A stretch of DNA of 64,000 nt from Pseudomonas fluorescens (GCF_900215245.1 NZ_LT907842.1:3162001-3226000), one strand, 5' to 3'; positions 45,331 to 55,201 are shown, counted from the first letter of the stretch. Notes: generated by a model not told the origin, from the sequence alone. Translations and numbers: made by a program.

Positions 45331-46449
45331 GTGTGTCACGAAGGAGTCGTCATGACGACGAGATGAAAACGGCGGCATGACACTCCATGTTCTAAGATGG
45401 ATGGAGGTAGGCCCTCCGGTCAGGGCGTGCAGGCGTACTGATCAAACGACCCGATGCTGCGAACATGTTCAGCATGTTGGTGGTGAGCGATTCGGGAAAA
45501 GGCAGAGTAACTACTGTCACGTAAGGCTCAGGTAGTTGAACGAAAGTGAACTGACTGATGAAGCGACGAAATCTCCACTGGTGTCAAAACGGGCTTGTAT
45601 ATCCGGGCCCCGAGAAGTGCAGAGGACACCTGTCTACCGACTGCACGGCACCCGTTGTTAAGGCAGCAAGAACCTGAGTCAGGCCATTTTGGGGAACGTG
45701 AGAACCTATCCTCGGCACGTATCGTGGGGATAGGGACGGACTCACCCGTAGTAGTGATGAAAGACCTGTAATGGGGCTGGAGCGAAGGGGTGGGGATCAC
45801 TTTCGTTGTGCGGGACACAACTTAAACGAGGATGACGTTTTAGTGCAGCGAAAAGCATTCGAGGTACCGAAGTCGCTGGTGTGGATGGCGTATCAGGATG
45901 TACGCCGCAACCGTGGCGCGCCGGGCTGTGATGGTCAGACGCTCACGGACTTTGATCGGCAGCGCGATCATAACCTCTACCGCATCTGGAACCGGTTGTG
46001 CTCAGGGTCGTATTTCCCGCCACCTGTACGGGAAAAGCGCATTCCGAAAGACAATGGCAAGGAGCGCATCCTTGGCATCCCAACGGTCTCTGATCGGGTA
46101 GCCCAAGGCGCAGTGAAAAGATATGTGGAGGCTGTGATCGATCCGATTTTCCATCCTGACTCGTATGGGTACAGGCCCGGAAGATCGGCCCACGATGCTT
46201 TGCGTCAATGTTCCATTCGGTGCCGTCGTAAGAACTGGGTACTGGAAGTGGATATCAGCGCGTTCTTCGACCACGTTGGGCACGACCTGATCATCAAGGC
46301 TCTGGAACATCACCAGATGCCGAAATGGGTGATCTTGTACTGTCGACGCTGGCTGCAAGCGCCGATGCAGAGTGAGATGGAGTTGCTTCAGGAACGGGGA
46401 CGAGGGACACCTCAAGGGGGTGTGATCTCGCCCTTGTTAGCCAATTTAT
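45331..46449 (+). mobile_element. Group II intron, 3' part missing
   Basis: The intron probably begins at 45331 with GTGTG, matching the GUGYG 5' consensus, exactly where the IS66 tnpC frame breaks off. The following 440 nt contain no IS66 sequence and are full of complementary short segments as expected of domains I-IV, and then comes the intron-encoded reverse transcriptase. The 3' half, including maturase, domain V and domain VI, is absent because the IS3 element at 46450 abuts it. Confidence 0.75.
45771..46449 (+). pseudogene. ltrA: Group II intron reverse transcriptase (LtrA-like), truncated
   Basis: The frame from 45771 carries reverse transcriptase blocks: RNRGAPGCDGQTL, KERILGIPTVSDRVAQGAV, YGYRPGRSAHDAL, VLEVDISAFFDHV (first catalytic Asp) and GTPQGGVISPLLANL. 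It is cut just before the YADD catalytic box by the IS3 element and ends inside it. The product cannot be active. Confidence 0.88.
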
Positions 46450-46511
46450 TGAATCGCCCCGGGTTTCGTAGACACCTCCATGCCTTAAACTGAGGCCAAT
46501 CAGGAGGTGCC

Positions 46512-46790
46512 ATGAGCAACCCACGTTATCCCGAAGAATTCAAAATCCAAGCGGTCAATCAAGTGACCGAAAAGAAGCTGCCTGTCGCTGATGTGGCGGC
46601 GCGTCTTGGCGTGTCGTCGCATAGCCTCTATGCCTGGATAAAGCGCTACAGCAAACCTCAGGCAGAACGGCAGCAAGACGATGATCAGCACGCTGAACTG
46701 CGGCGTCTGCGAGCGGAACTCAAGCGGGTCACCGAAGAGCGAGACATCTTAAAAAAGGCCGCCGCGTACTTTGCCAAGGAGTGCGGTTGA
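46512..46790 (+). CDS. IS3 transposase OrfA
   Basis: A 92-residue protein with the IS3 helix-turn-helix (LPVADVAARLGVSSHSLYAW) and leucine zipper (LRRLRAELKRVTEERDIL). It overlaps OrfB by 10 nt in the -1 frame. An AGGAGG site precedes the start. Confidence 0.93.
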   Translation: MSNPRYPEEFKIQAVNQVTEKKLPVADVAARLGVSSHSLYAWIKRYSKPQAERQQDDDQHAELRRLRAELKRVTEERDILKKAAAYFAKECG

Positions 46791-47662
46791 AGTACGCCTT
46801 TATCAAGCAGCGAGCGGGCGACTATTCCATTCGGCGGCTTTGCCTGACGCTGAAAGTCCATCCCAGTGGTTATTACGCTTGGTTGTCTGAGCCGCAATCT
46901 GCACGCGCTAAAGACGACCAACGATTACTGGGTTTGATCAAGCATTCATGGCTGGAGAGCGGCGGTGTTTATGGCTATCGCAAAATTTATGACGATCTGC
47001 GCGAGGTCGGTGAGGATTGTGGTCGCCATCGTGTGGCGAGGCTGATGCGTCTTGAAGGTCTGCGCTCTCAGACAGGGTATCGACGCCGCCCTGGCAAGTA
47101 CGGCGGTAAGCCAGCGGTCGCCTCACCCAATTTGCTGAAGCGCCAGTTCGATGTCGTAGAACCCAACAAAGTTTGGGTCACCGACATCACCTACATTCGC
47201 ACGTATGAAGGCTGGCTGTATTTGGCGGTGGTGCTGGATCTGTTTTCCCGTCAGGTCGTTGGCTGGTCAATGAAGTCGCAGATGACCAGTGATTTGGCAA
47301 TTGATGCGTTATTGATGGCGGTTTGGAGGCGAAAACCGAAACAGGAGGTGATGGTTCACTCCGACCAGGGCAGCCAGTACAGCAGCTCCGATTGGCGCTG
47401 CTTTTTGAAGGCAAACAATTTGGTTGCCAGCATGAGTCGCCGAGGCAACTGTCATGACAATGCCGTGGCCGAGAGCTTTTTCCAGCTTCTGAAACGGGAA
47501 CGGATCAAGCGAAAAATCTACACCACGCGGGAAGATGCTCGGAGTGATGTGTTCGATTACATCGAGATGTTCTACAACGTAAAACGCCGCCATGGTTTCA
47601 ACAATCAGCTGTCACCGGTAGAGTTTGAAAAGCGTTACGCAATGAGCTTGCAAGGTGTCTAA
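46781..47662 (+). CDS. IS3 transposase OrfB (DDE)
   Basis: A 293-residue frame with the catalytic triad in WVTDITYI (Asp), VMVHSDQGSQYSS (Asp) and CHDNAVAESFFQLLKRE (Glu). It is probably made as an OrfAB fusion by slippage at the A6G run in orfA, since its own start is weak. The ORF appears intact. Confidence 0.93.
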   Translation: MRLKYAFIKQRAGDYSIRRLCLTLKVHPSGYYAWLSEPQSARAKDDQRLLGLIKHSWLESGGVYGYRKIYDDLREVGEDCGRHRVARLMRLEGLRSQTGYRRRPGKYGGKPAVASPNLLKRQFDVVEPNKVWVTDITYIRTYEGWLYLAVVLDLFSRQVVGWSMKSQMTSDLAIDALLMAVWRRKPKQEVMVHSDQGSQYSSSDWRCFLKANNLVASMSRRGNCHDNAVAESFFQLLKRERIKRKIYTTREDARSDVFDYIEMFYNVKRRHGFNNQLSPVEFEKRYAMSLQGV

Positions 47663-47677
47663 AGAATCCGGGGCGAT

Positions 47678-49093
47678 TCAGTCTTCAAGGCGTATCCGGT
47701 CGTATTCACGACGTTCCTCGACTGAAAGCTCTACCGGCAAAGTCTGACGCTGCTTGCCCTTGAGATCTGTGAGCACGTCTTTACGTCGACGAAGCATCCA
47801 GTCGCCAATCGCATCTCGAAGATTCTTGCGAAATTCCGGGCTGCCGGCGAACTGTTCGCAGAACTCCTTGAGTGACAGCTTTCCAACGGGATGGCCGGAA
47901 AGCCGCAATAGCGTGTGAAGTTCTGACTCTCGATTCAGGACGGGTGTACCGGTCAACAAATAACGATTGGCAACCTTGGCTGCAATGTCGAAGCCATGGC
48001 GCGTCCATGCTGCGGTGGGCTCTTTCAGACGGTGAGCCTCATCGATGATCATCACTTCAAAATGGCCGGCCTGCAGGACATAGTCGCCCAAGCGCTCGTA
48101 GTTGACGATGGTCCACTGCAACGACGGATCAAACACCTGCTGACCTATTCTGGCTTCGGGATACACCATCTGGATTTCACGTTGCCAGTTGATAATCAGA
48201 GTCGACAAAGTGATGACAAGGATGGGGCGGTCTCCCGCTCGAATAGCGGCAGCGATGATGGCCTGACGTGTTTTTCCAAGGCCCATATCATCGGCGAGCA
48301 ATGCACTGGTCCGTTGCAGCAAATGCCGGATGCCCGCTGGTTGATGGCTGAGCAATGAATAACTCGCCAGGGCCAGATCGATTTGTTCAGTGGTGAACTC
48401 GGTCCGCTCGATGGATGGCACAGCGGCAAGGTAAACGTCGGTTGAAACATCTTCGTTACCAGACGGAGCCGCGCGCTCTTGGGGCGGACCTCCGAGGCTG
48501 ATGCGAGTTACTTCATCTGCGGGAACAATAGATCCGTCGGTCAGCAGCTCCTGCACGGTGTCGAGGATCTCGAACTGATCTTCAGAAAGCCCCAGCTCAA
48601 GTATGAGGTTTGAGCGCACCAGTTCGGCGGTCGAATCAATGCGCCAAGACTTGGACTGGCCAAGGAACACGCCGTGCATACGGCGAGATACAGCAACGGC
48701 TCCAGGGTGATAGTCGCCAGACAACAGAATGCCCCCCTGAGCCAGTGGAGCAATTCTGAAAGTTAAACCCCAGGTGAATGCTTGCTGGTCTGGTGATTGT
48801 TGCGCGTCTGCAAATTTTGCGGAGAAGGTCTGCCAGCTCTCGTTGAAACGGCTTTCGGTCAACTCCATCAGGCGGTGAAAGAGCATATTCAGGTCGTCCA
48901 ATAACTTGCCTTTCGGCAATCGCCAATATCGATGATGTGGATGCTCCGCACGACGGATGTAGAAACCATCACGCTCAAGAAACAGGCGGTTGGCCCCCTC
49001 GACGTACTGCAGCAGGATCCCGAAGTCATAGCCGTCGAAGGTCACCTTTTCGACCAGTTCCTGCCGGCCGTTTATGAGACGCGGACGGCTCAT
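47678..49093 (-). pseudogene. SNF2/SMARCAL1-like DNA helicase of the ICE, C-terminal half lost
   Basis: The 471-residue remainder starts at ATG 49093, overlapping the PcfJ stop as ATGA. It has an N-terminal region of about 250 residues and the first RecA-like lobe: LADDMGLGKTRQAI (motif I), IIDEAHRLK (motif II) and LLTGTPVLNRESEL (motif III). The second lobe with motifs IV-VI is missing, because the gene stops at the TGA provided by the IS3 terminus at 47680. Without it the protein cannot couple ATP hydrolysis to translocation. It is likely that the original gene reached about 700 residues or more. Confidence 0.85.
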
Positions 49094-50970
49094 GTTCTGC
49101 TCAGGCGCAGGTTGATCCATTCTGCGCACCCTTGAGCGTGCAGTTGTTTCCGGTTTCGATTTGTATAGCGAGACATGGATAGGGTTTGGTCGGGCCATTC
49201 CAGATTGATGGCGAGTTCACCCGATTTGATCTTTGCCCAAAACCACTGGTAAGCCCGGTCAACCCTTGAGCCCGATTTAGGTGTGAGATTGCGGAGCCCC
49301 CTCAGTTGTATCGTGACCAGGTGTTTAGGAGTCAATTTTGCCGGTGTCTCGCCCCAGGCACTCTCATCCATTTGGATTTCGGCAGAGGCCAATGATTGCC
49401 CGTTTTCGCGTACTGAAAAAAGACGACAGTTGCCCCGATAAGCGCTGTAGTCGTAACCATCAATGCAATGGCCCAGCGCTCGATGTTCTGCATCAAGGTC
49501 CGCTGGGCATTTCAGCTCGACAATTTGCAGCCCATTCGGGCTTACGAGTGGTGTGTCGTTTGAACTAAGCAGCGGTCTCCACGGAGTTAAAGAGTCTGTT
49601 TTTGTTTGCGGATCAGCGGCATCAAGAGCTTCACGTATGTCTATCAATGCCAGGTGAAAGCCATCTACCAAGCTGGCGATCTGGTGATAAGTTGCAGTAG
49701 CAATGAAGCTTTTGAGTTTTTGCAGTGCTTCACGGGCATCGGGACCATGGCTTTCATCAATGCTATTAAAAACATCATTCAGATCTTGCAGCTGATCAGC
49801 AATTTGAGGCCAATCAGGGTTGGACCACTCTATCGGGCATCCTGAGAACAACCTGCCCCAGTCTTTTGTATGTTCCAAAAGTTGATAGGGAATCTTATCC
49901 AGCAATGCAAAAAAAGTCTTCCAGTGCGTCTTAGTCGAGGGGCGGCGGTTGCCCATTGAGGCTCCAAGCAGCAATCGATGCCACGGGGTCTCCGGACCTT
50001 CTCGGCTTATTCGCGTCAATGCGCTGCCGGTATCAAAAACGCGTTGTTGGCCCAAGTACCGAACTGATGTTCTTGGCGCTTGTAAGAGCCATGCCAAGAT
50101 GTCGATAAGTGGGAGGCCAGCGTCCGCGATGCGGCCTACCAGGCACTCTCTGGATTCCACCAAGTAGGTGTCGTCGCACCAGGTGGGTCTAAACTCTTGG
50201 AGTTGTTCCCAGGGACTGTCTAGGAAAACCTGTTGCTGACCATCCCACGGCCACGGCCACTGATTTACCAACAATAAGAGGGGGACCAGCACCGGTTGAG
50301 CTTTAAGCGCCTGCATTCGGCGTATCCGGTCGCCTTGAGCCAGCCAGTTATAGAGCTTTGGGGAGGGGCATTGCACTGAACGAACGGCGAACAGTAGTTC
50401 CTGATCCAGGCACTGGCAAAACTGCTTCAGCGTGCTGCCAATCTGCTTCAGGTAAAACCGGTTTCGGGGATTGAAGTACCGATTGTTGCCCACCATTGAA
50501 TCGGAGCCTCTGCGATTGAAGCTTCCGAGATCTTCAATCGACAGGGCTTTCGCCCTCTCTCCAGCCGACTTGCAGAAAGAGGTCAGGAGGACGTCTGCAT
50601 ACCAGCGTTTTTCAAACCTGAGCAGTAGCTGCTGGGCCACCAGTGCGGTGGGTTTTTTCTTGTGGACGCGGTCCTTGCTGGTGATTTTGCAGGCCTTAAC
50701 CTGATGACCATCGAAGTACTGGAGGTGATCGCCGATTCTAGCCAAGACTGGCCGTATTTGATCACTTGTTGAGGGCAGGGTGACGCACCAGCACCGAGTG
50801 TGGACGTTTGAACTCAGATAGGTCTCGATGAATGAGGTCAGTCGGGAGGGCGGTACGCTAAAATGCAAAGCCCAGGTCTGGGCGACTTCAATTTGTCGGT
50901 CAGAGAACTTCTCCAGCTTCGGCGCTAAGAGGCGCAGTCCCAACACCGATTGTCTCTTCTGTTCGCTCAC
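49090..50970 (-). CDS. PcfJ-domain protein
   Basis: A 626-residue protein. GTG 50970 is chosen as start because AGGAGG lies 6 nt upstream. The C-terminal part contains the PcfJ signature LDAEHRALGHCIDGYDYSAY followed by GNCRLFSVRENGQSLASAEI. PcfJ proteins occur in conjugative plasmids and ICEs; their biochemical role is not known, though a role in transfer or DNA processing is assumed. The gene is translationally coupled to the SNF2-like helicase and follows the topoisomerase gene in the same direction. Confidence 0.85.
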   Translation of the reverse strand: MSEQKRQSVLGLRLLAPKLEKFSDRQIEVAQTWALHFSVPPSRLTSFIETYLSSNVHTRCWCVTLPSTSDQIRPVLARIGDHLQYFDGHQVKACKITSKDRVHKKKPTALVAQQLLLRFEKRWYADVLLTSFCKSAGERAKALSIEDLGSFNRRGSDSMVGNNRYFNPRNRFYLKQIGSTLKQFCQCLDQELLFAVRSVQCPSPKLYNWLAQGDRIRRMQALKAQPVLVPLLLLVNQWPWPWDGQQQVFLDSPWEQLQEFRPTWCDDTYLVESRECLVGRIADAGLPLIDILAWLLQAPRTSVRYLGQQRVFDTGSALTRISREGPETPWHRLLLGASMGNRRPSTKTHWKTFFALLDKIPYQLLEHTKDWGRLFSGCPIEWSNPDWPQIADQLQDLNDVFNSIDESHGPDAREALQKLKSFIATATYHQIASLVDGFHLALIDIREALDAADPQTKTDSLTPWRPLLSSNDTPLVSPNGLQIVELKCPADLDAEHRALGHCIDGYDYSAYRGNCRLFSVRENGQSLASAEIQMDESAWGETPAKLTPKHLVTIQLRGLRNLTPKSGSRVDRAYQWFWAKIKSGELAINLEWPDQTLSMSRYTNRNRKQLHAQGCAEWINLRLSRT

Positions 50971-50979
50971 CCATGACCT

Positions 50980-50999
50980 CCTCTGCAATTTCGCAGAGG
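50980..50999 (-). promoter_or_regulatory. Hairpin overlapping the PcfJ ribosome site
   Basis: On the minus strand CCTCTGC and GCAGAGG form a 7-bp stem with loop GAAATT, and the 3' arm shares three bases with the AGGAGG ribosome site at 50977-50982. Folding could lower translation of the PcfJ gene. It may also end transcription from the topoisomerase side, though no U-run follows. Confidence 0.5.
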
Positions 51000-51080
51000 A
51001 ATGTCAGGTATAGGCGCGGTCGGCTTCCAGGGTTAATGCGTAACGGCGTTGACGGTGATTTGTATCGACAATGGCAGAGG

Positions 51081-52985
51081 TCAACCCCCTCTGGGTTTAT
51101 TGAGATCGGGTTTGCCATTCAAGTTTGGAAAACTCACCTTGCAACCATTCGATTTGAAGCCCGTGCACCCCCAAAAGTCATATCCACCGTCTCCTTTCTT
51201 CTGCCGCCTTGCGAGGGGCTGATTGCATTTCGGACAGTTGAAAGCACCACCAGATGCAGCTGCGCGTGGCGCGGAGGTCATCGCCACACTCGGCATTCCA
51301 CGTTGCTGAGACAGTTCCTCTTCCAGTCGCTTATGCAGACGTGCAACGACGGCGCCGTAGGTGTCTTGGCCCTGGGCGATTTTGTCCAGGTCGCGCTCCA
51401 GCTCCCGCGTAAAATCCAGCTCCACGAAACTGAAGAACCCTTCCAGCTTCGCGATAGTTTCCTCTCCTAGCGGCGCCGGTACCAGCTTGCGGCTCTTTTC
51501 CTCGATCAGGCCTTTGTTGGTGATGTTCTTCAAGATCGAGGCGAATGTACTGGGACGACCGATACCGCGCCGTTCCATTTCCTTGATCAGGCTGGCCTTG
51601 GTGTAGCGTGAAGGTGGTTGGGTTTTCTTCTTGAGCAGTTCGCCGCTGTGGACTGACAGAATCTGTTTTGGAGTGAGCGCTGGCACGGGGTTGTTTGCTT
51701 CTGCGTCTTCCTCCTCATCCGTATCATCGCCCTTGAGCACCTTCAGCCATCCCTGGTGGCAGAGTGTTTTGCCCGATGCAGTGAAGCGCAGCGCTTTACC
51801 GCCAGGACCAACGGCGAGCAGCTTAGCAGTGCGCACGTCGTAGATGGCGGCTTCGAGCTGGCTGGCCAATGCCCGAACCCAGATCAACTTGTACAGGGCC
51901 AGTTCGTCATCGTTTTCACTGGCGGATCTTTCGGACCAATATGTTGGTGTGATGGCAGGGTGGCCTTCCTGCGCGCCTTCCGCGGACTTAAACGTCCTCC
52001 GTTCGTCGACGGCCGTCATCCCGAGGGCTTTAGCAACCGTTCGAATATCGTCCATGGCTTCATCCGGAACATTGGGGTTGTCCGTCCGGTGATAAGTGAT
52101 TACGCCTTGCTCGTACAAGCGCTGGGCCACCTGCATGGTTTTGTCCGGATCCCATTTCAACGCGTTGCTGGCGGCCTGTTGAAGAGTGGATGAGATAAAT
52201 GGTGCAGGAGGATGACGCTCGGCCTTGCGATCCTCGCAGGACTCCACGACCACATTTCGAGTGCCGGCGACGTGCTGAGCCAGGTTGCTATCCTGAACAT
52301 AGGGGAAGTCCTTGCTTGCGAAATCCGGTACCGGTTGCCACTCGGCATACCAAGTGGTGCCCCGACTTACATCGGCAAAGAACAGACGCACGCCAAAGTG
52401 ATTGATCACCTGAAAGTTGCGGACCTCGCGTTCGCGCAAGACCACAAGAAACACGGCGGGCGATTGAACGCGGCCAGCGGAAGTAGGTTTGCCCATCAGG
52501 CGCCGCAACTCTTGGGTCACCAGGTAACCCACCAAGCGGTCAAGCACACGCCTGCATTCCTGTGAGGCAACCCTGTTGAGATCGATTTGTCTTGGATTGG
52601 CTAGTGCCTCTTCAACGCGCTTGAGAGTGATCTCGTTGAAAGTAATGCGTTTGTAGTTTTTGACCGCCAGTACCTGCTGGATGTGCCAGCTGATGCTTTC
52701 ACCTTCGCGATCAGGGTCGGTAGCGAGGTAAATTTCACTGGCCTGTTTCGCTGCGGCTTTGATGGTTTTGACGGCCCTGGCGCTCTTATCCAGGATCTCA
52801 TACACCGGTGTGTAGTTTTTACGTACTCCGGTGGTGATCATGCTGTCGTCCTGACCTTTGGCCGGCAGGTCGCGGATGTGCCCACCACTGGCAACCACCT
52901 GCCAGTCTTCGCCTGGGCGTAGCTTCTTCATCATTGGCTGGAGCTTTTTCAGCTTACCAGGTGCCTCGATGATCAGCAGCTTCAT
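51081..52985 (-). CDS. Type IA DNA topoisomerase
   Basis: A 634-residue enzyme starting at ATG 52985 (MKLLIIEAPGKLKKL). The Toprim domain shows the Glu in IIEAPGK and the acidic DPDREGE motif; the active-site tyrosine lies in GVITYHRTD (about residue 300). The C-terminus has a four-cysteine zinc ribbon (CPKCNQPLARR and WGCTGFKSNGCKV). It relaxes or decatenates DNA during element replication or transfer and is a usual member of PFGI-1-type ICEs. The motifs look more TopA-like than TopB-like, although ICE copies are often annotated topoisomerase III. Confidence 0.93.
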   Translation of the reverse strand: MKLLIIEAPGKLKKLQPMMKKLRPGEDWQVVASGGHIRDLPAKGQDDSMITTGVRKNYTPVYEILDKSARAVKTIKAAAKQASEIYLATDPDREGESISWHIQQVLAVKNYKRITFNEITLKRVEEALANPRQIDLNRVASQECRRVLDRLVGYLVTQELRRLMGKPTSAGRVQSPAVFLVVLREREVRNFQVINHFGVRLFFADVSRGTTWYAEWQPVPDFASKDFPYVQDSNLAQHVAGTRNVVVESCEDRKAERHPPAPFISSTLQQAASNALKWDPDKTMQVAQRLYEQGVITYHRTDNPNVPDEAMDDIRTVAKALGMTAVDERRTFKSAEGAQEGHPAITPTYWSERSASENDDELALYKLIWVRALASQLEAAIYDVRTAKLLAVGPGGKALRFTASGKTLCHQGWLKVLKGDDTDEEEDAEANNPVPALTPKQILSVHSGELLKKKTQPPSRYTKASLIKEMERRGIGRPSTFASILKNITNKGLIEEKSRKLVPAPLGEETIAKLEGFFSFVELDFTRELERDLDKIAQGQDTYGAVVARLHKRLEEELSQQRGMPSVAMTSAPRAAASGGAFNCPKCNQPLARRQKKGDGGYDFWGCTGFKSNGCKVSFPNLNGKPDLNKPRGG

Positions 52986-53205
52986 GGGTTGCACCCTCTC
53001 GTGTATGCAGAGAGGGACTGTCGCGGTTCTGCGGGAAGAGCATCAATGAGAAATGTAGGCTGAGAGTGAAGGTGATTTATGAATAGTCACCAGTACTGCC
53101 TGATCGATGCAATGGAATCTGAAATATCTGCGCAGAATAGTAGCTATATGCCATTCTGGTTCGTAGAATCTCCACCCTTACCGACAGAATGCAAGGAAGG
53201 CAAAT

Positions 53206-53532
53206 ATGGCTTATATGATTCAGGCAACGGGAACAGCAGTGGTCGCTTTCGAAGGGCAAGATTACACAATTCAGGCGTCGAGTTTGAAACAGGGTCCTTT
53301 CGCTGTGGTGCGCCCTCAGCGTTTTAGCGAAGATGATGTTGAGTGTACTGCGTCATTCACAGCTGAGACATCAGGCAAAACTTTCACTTGGGTTATTTAT
53401 TACACTGAGAAATTTTTCAGCACTGGTGGCGTAGAAATTGACGGCTCAGATGTGACTCCGGGAACCATCAAGGCTAATTTTTCTTTTACCGTCGAGATTG
53501 ACGATGATGAGGATTCGCTGGAGTACGAATGA
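53206..53532 (+). CDS. Small acidic protein of unknown function
   Basis: A 108-residue protein, on the opposite strand to its neighbours, with a strong AAGGAAGG site before the ATG. It is soluble and has a very acidic tail (VEIDDDEDSLEYE). No known domain was recognised. It ends against a hairpin and converges with the Abi-like gene, so both appear to be a small cargo insertion between topoisomerase and SSB genes. Confidence 0.65.
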   Translation: MAYMIQATGTAVVAFEGQDYTIQASSLKQGPFAVVRPQRFSEDDVECTASFTAETSGKTFTWVIYYTEKFFSTGGVEIDGSDVTPGTIKANFSFTVEIDDDEDSLEYE

Positions 53533-53544
53533 TCAACACTTAGA

Positions 53545-53569
53545 GAGATGCCCAATAACTGGGCGTCTC
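53545..53569 (+). terminator. Terminator-like hairpin
   Basis: GAGATGCCCA and TGGGCGTCTC pair over 10 positions (one G-U) with a 5-nt loop, 13 nt behind the small acidic gene. No U-run follows, so it may act in both directions between the converging genes. Confidence 0.6.
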
Positions 53570-53659
53570 CTGTTAGAGATCCAACGACAGTTACTGTTGC
53601 TGGGCAAAGCCCTTTATTCTGATTACCTGAGACAGCACTGGGTGGATGGAGTCTGTGTA

Positions 53660-54736
53660 TCAGATGCCAAACAAGTGCCGTGGAAATCCAGCTTCCGTAG
53701 GCAGTCCGAGGGACGCAAAGGAGCAGCCGGGAAGGTCAGGCTTGGAGTCGATGACGTCTGCGACGTGACGGATCCAGTCAGAACTTGGACCAATCCGTTG
53801 CACAAGAAACCATATGATGGAAATCTGCCCATAAAGACGCGTTAGCGCGTTACGGTCCAGATTCAACGTTTGAAAATACTGCTCGGCCGGAAGGTCGGGA
53901 ACAGCGTTCGCTGATACTTGGTTCCAGATGCGAGTGTGATGAGCGCTGCGATTGCGCAGTGTGTTTATTTCTTGGAGCCAGTGTTTGAGCGTCCTAGAGT
54001 TTGAAACGCCGAGACGCTGTGCTATCCGATTCTGATGGTTGCCTTTAAGTATTTCGAAATACTTGGAGAGCGTGCCGAAATCCCAGGCTTCAACTGCTAC
54101 CCAGAACGGAATGGCCTTATGGTTTTGCCTATGCCATTCGATGCAGTCTTCCTGGCTTCTGGCCACTAAGCCGTTTTGACGATCAAGCCATTCCAGCCAG
54201 GTATTACGCTGCTTTTTTCGACGGTCAGTCCAGTTCTGGGTCTGCTTGGGATTTATGAAGTTTGGATCTGTGTATGCCATTGGACCGTGATAACCAACCT
54301 CATGGGCGGTTACGGTCCTTACATGGATTTCAATTCGCTCAATCGCATCGAGCATCAGTTGACGAAGTTTTTTATCGAACAGATAGAGACTGAAAGCGTC
54401 ATCGAATGATGAATTTGGCAGGAAGGTATCTTGTCGAAGAGGTTTTTTTGTTGCGCGGCAAAGCACAACATTTTGATTCTGATCCCGAACGAACTCACGA
54501 GCAGGGAACCAGTAACCACTGAGGCGGTAGTAGCCTACCTGGGCGAGTTTACGTTCTGCTCGTAATGGATCTGCAATGCCCATCCCTCGTCCAGCCAGCA
54601 AGGCAACTAGGTCGGTATAGGTCCGGAATGGCTTGGGGGGCGCTAGCTGTTGCAACTTCCATGTTCCATAAATAAGAAGGCCCAAACATAGAGCTGGACA
54701 AGCCAGCCCCAGAGGATCGGGCGCTATTGGTGCCAA
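53660..54736 (-). CDS. Abi_2 (AbiD/AbiF-type) abortive-infection protein
   Basis: The 358-residue frame contains the Abi_2 core: RKLAQVGYYRLSGYWFPARE, LFDKKLRQLMLDAIERIEIH and RNRSAHHTRIW, the last with the R-x4-6-H motif of HEPN RNases. HEPN-type Abi proteins stop phage growth by cutting RNA in infected cells. The first 35 residues are hydrophobic and not family-like, so the true start may be later than 54736. It is a phage-defence cargo gene within the ICE backbone. Confidence 0.85.
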   Translation of the reverse strand: MAPIAPDPLGLACPALCLGLLIYGTWKLQQLAPPKPFRTYTDLVALLAGRGMGIADPLRAERKLAQVGYYRLSGYWFPAREFVRDQNQNVVLCRATKKPLRQDTFLPNSSFDDAFSLYLFDKKLRQLMLDAIERIEIHVRTVTAHEVGYHGPMAYTDPNFINPKQTQNWTDRRKKQRNTWLEWLDRQNGLVARSQEDCIEWHRQNHKAIPFWVAVEAWDFGTLSKYFEILKGNHQNRIAQRLGVSNSRTLKHWLQEINTLRNRSAHHTRIWNQVSANAVPDLPAEQYFQTLNLDRNALTRLYGQISIIWFLVQRIGPSSDWIRHVADVIDSKPDLPGCSFASLGLPTEAGFPRHLFGI

Positions 54737-55201
54737 TTATCGATCATTCGCGCCTCTGCGTCAATCTGCCGAACGCTGGGGTTGAGGGGGAAGTATCGTT
54801 CCCGCTTCTGCAAGCTCCATGGATAGGCGCTACAACTAGAAATGAAGGCCCATTTGCTGTTCCTGGGCAAACCCTTTCAGCCATGACGCACGCATTGCAG
54901 GATGGTGGTATGGGCAGCTGTACACCGGAAGCCCTTTTCGGGCGGCTGTAGTACCGGCAGTTTGCACGGCCGCGTGGGGGTTATTGAATTGACGCCTATC
55001 CACCGATGTTAAAGGCGTTGATGGTTGGATCATTGGCTGCGCTCCTCGAAGAACAGATCAATCAAACAGTAGCATCGTGGATGGGCGTTTTTTTGGCATC
55101 TGAAAAAGCGTTAATCATCACGCTACCAGTTGCCGAGTTGTAGGTTATCACCACCAGAAGTGACACGAATGGCGCGATTTTTTGCCGATGTCAAATTGAT
55201 G
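54737..55201 (-). other. Gene-free stretch with a decayed reading frame
   Basis: On the minus strand a broken frame reads FISSCSAYPWSLQKRERYFP, followed by LNPSVRQIDAEARMIDNW; I recall similar pieces as dispersed sequence in Pseudomonas, though not their function. It appears frameshifted relative to RASWLKGFAQEQQMG just upstream of it. No intact gene is called. Confidence 0.4.

Larger units (their letters stand above)
46450..47680 (+). mobile_element. IS3-family insertion sequence (1231 bp), intact
   Basis: The element begins TGAATCGCCCCGGGTTTCG and ends with GGGGCGATTCA; the two ends are imperfect inverted repeats with the TG...CA termini of IS3 elements. It encodes OrfA and OrfB with an A6G slippery run at 46751-46757 for -1 frameshifting. 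The flanking bases (TTTA on the left, GTCT on the right) do not form a direct target duplication. It lies at the joint of a truncated intron and a truncated ICE gene, so a deletion next to the IS is likely. Confidence 0.9.
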
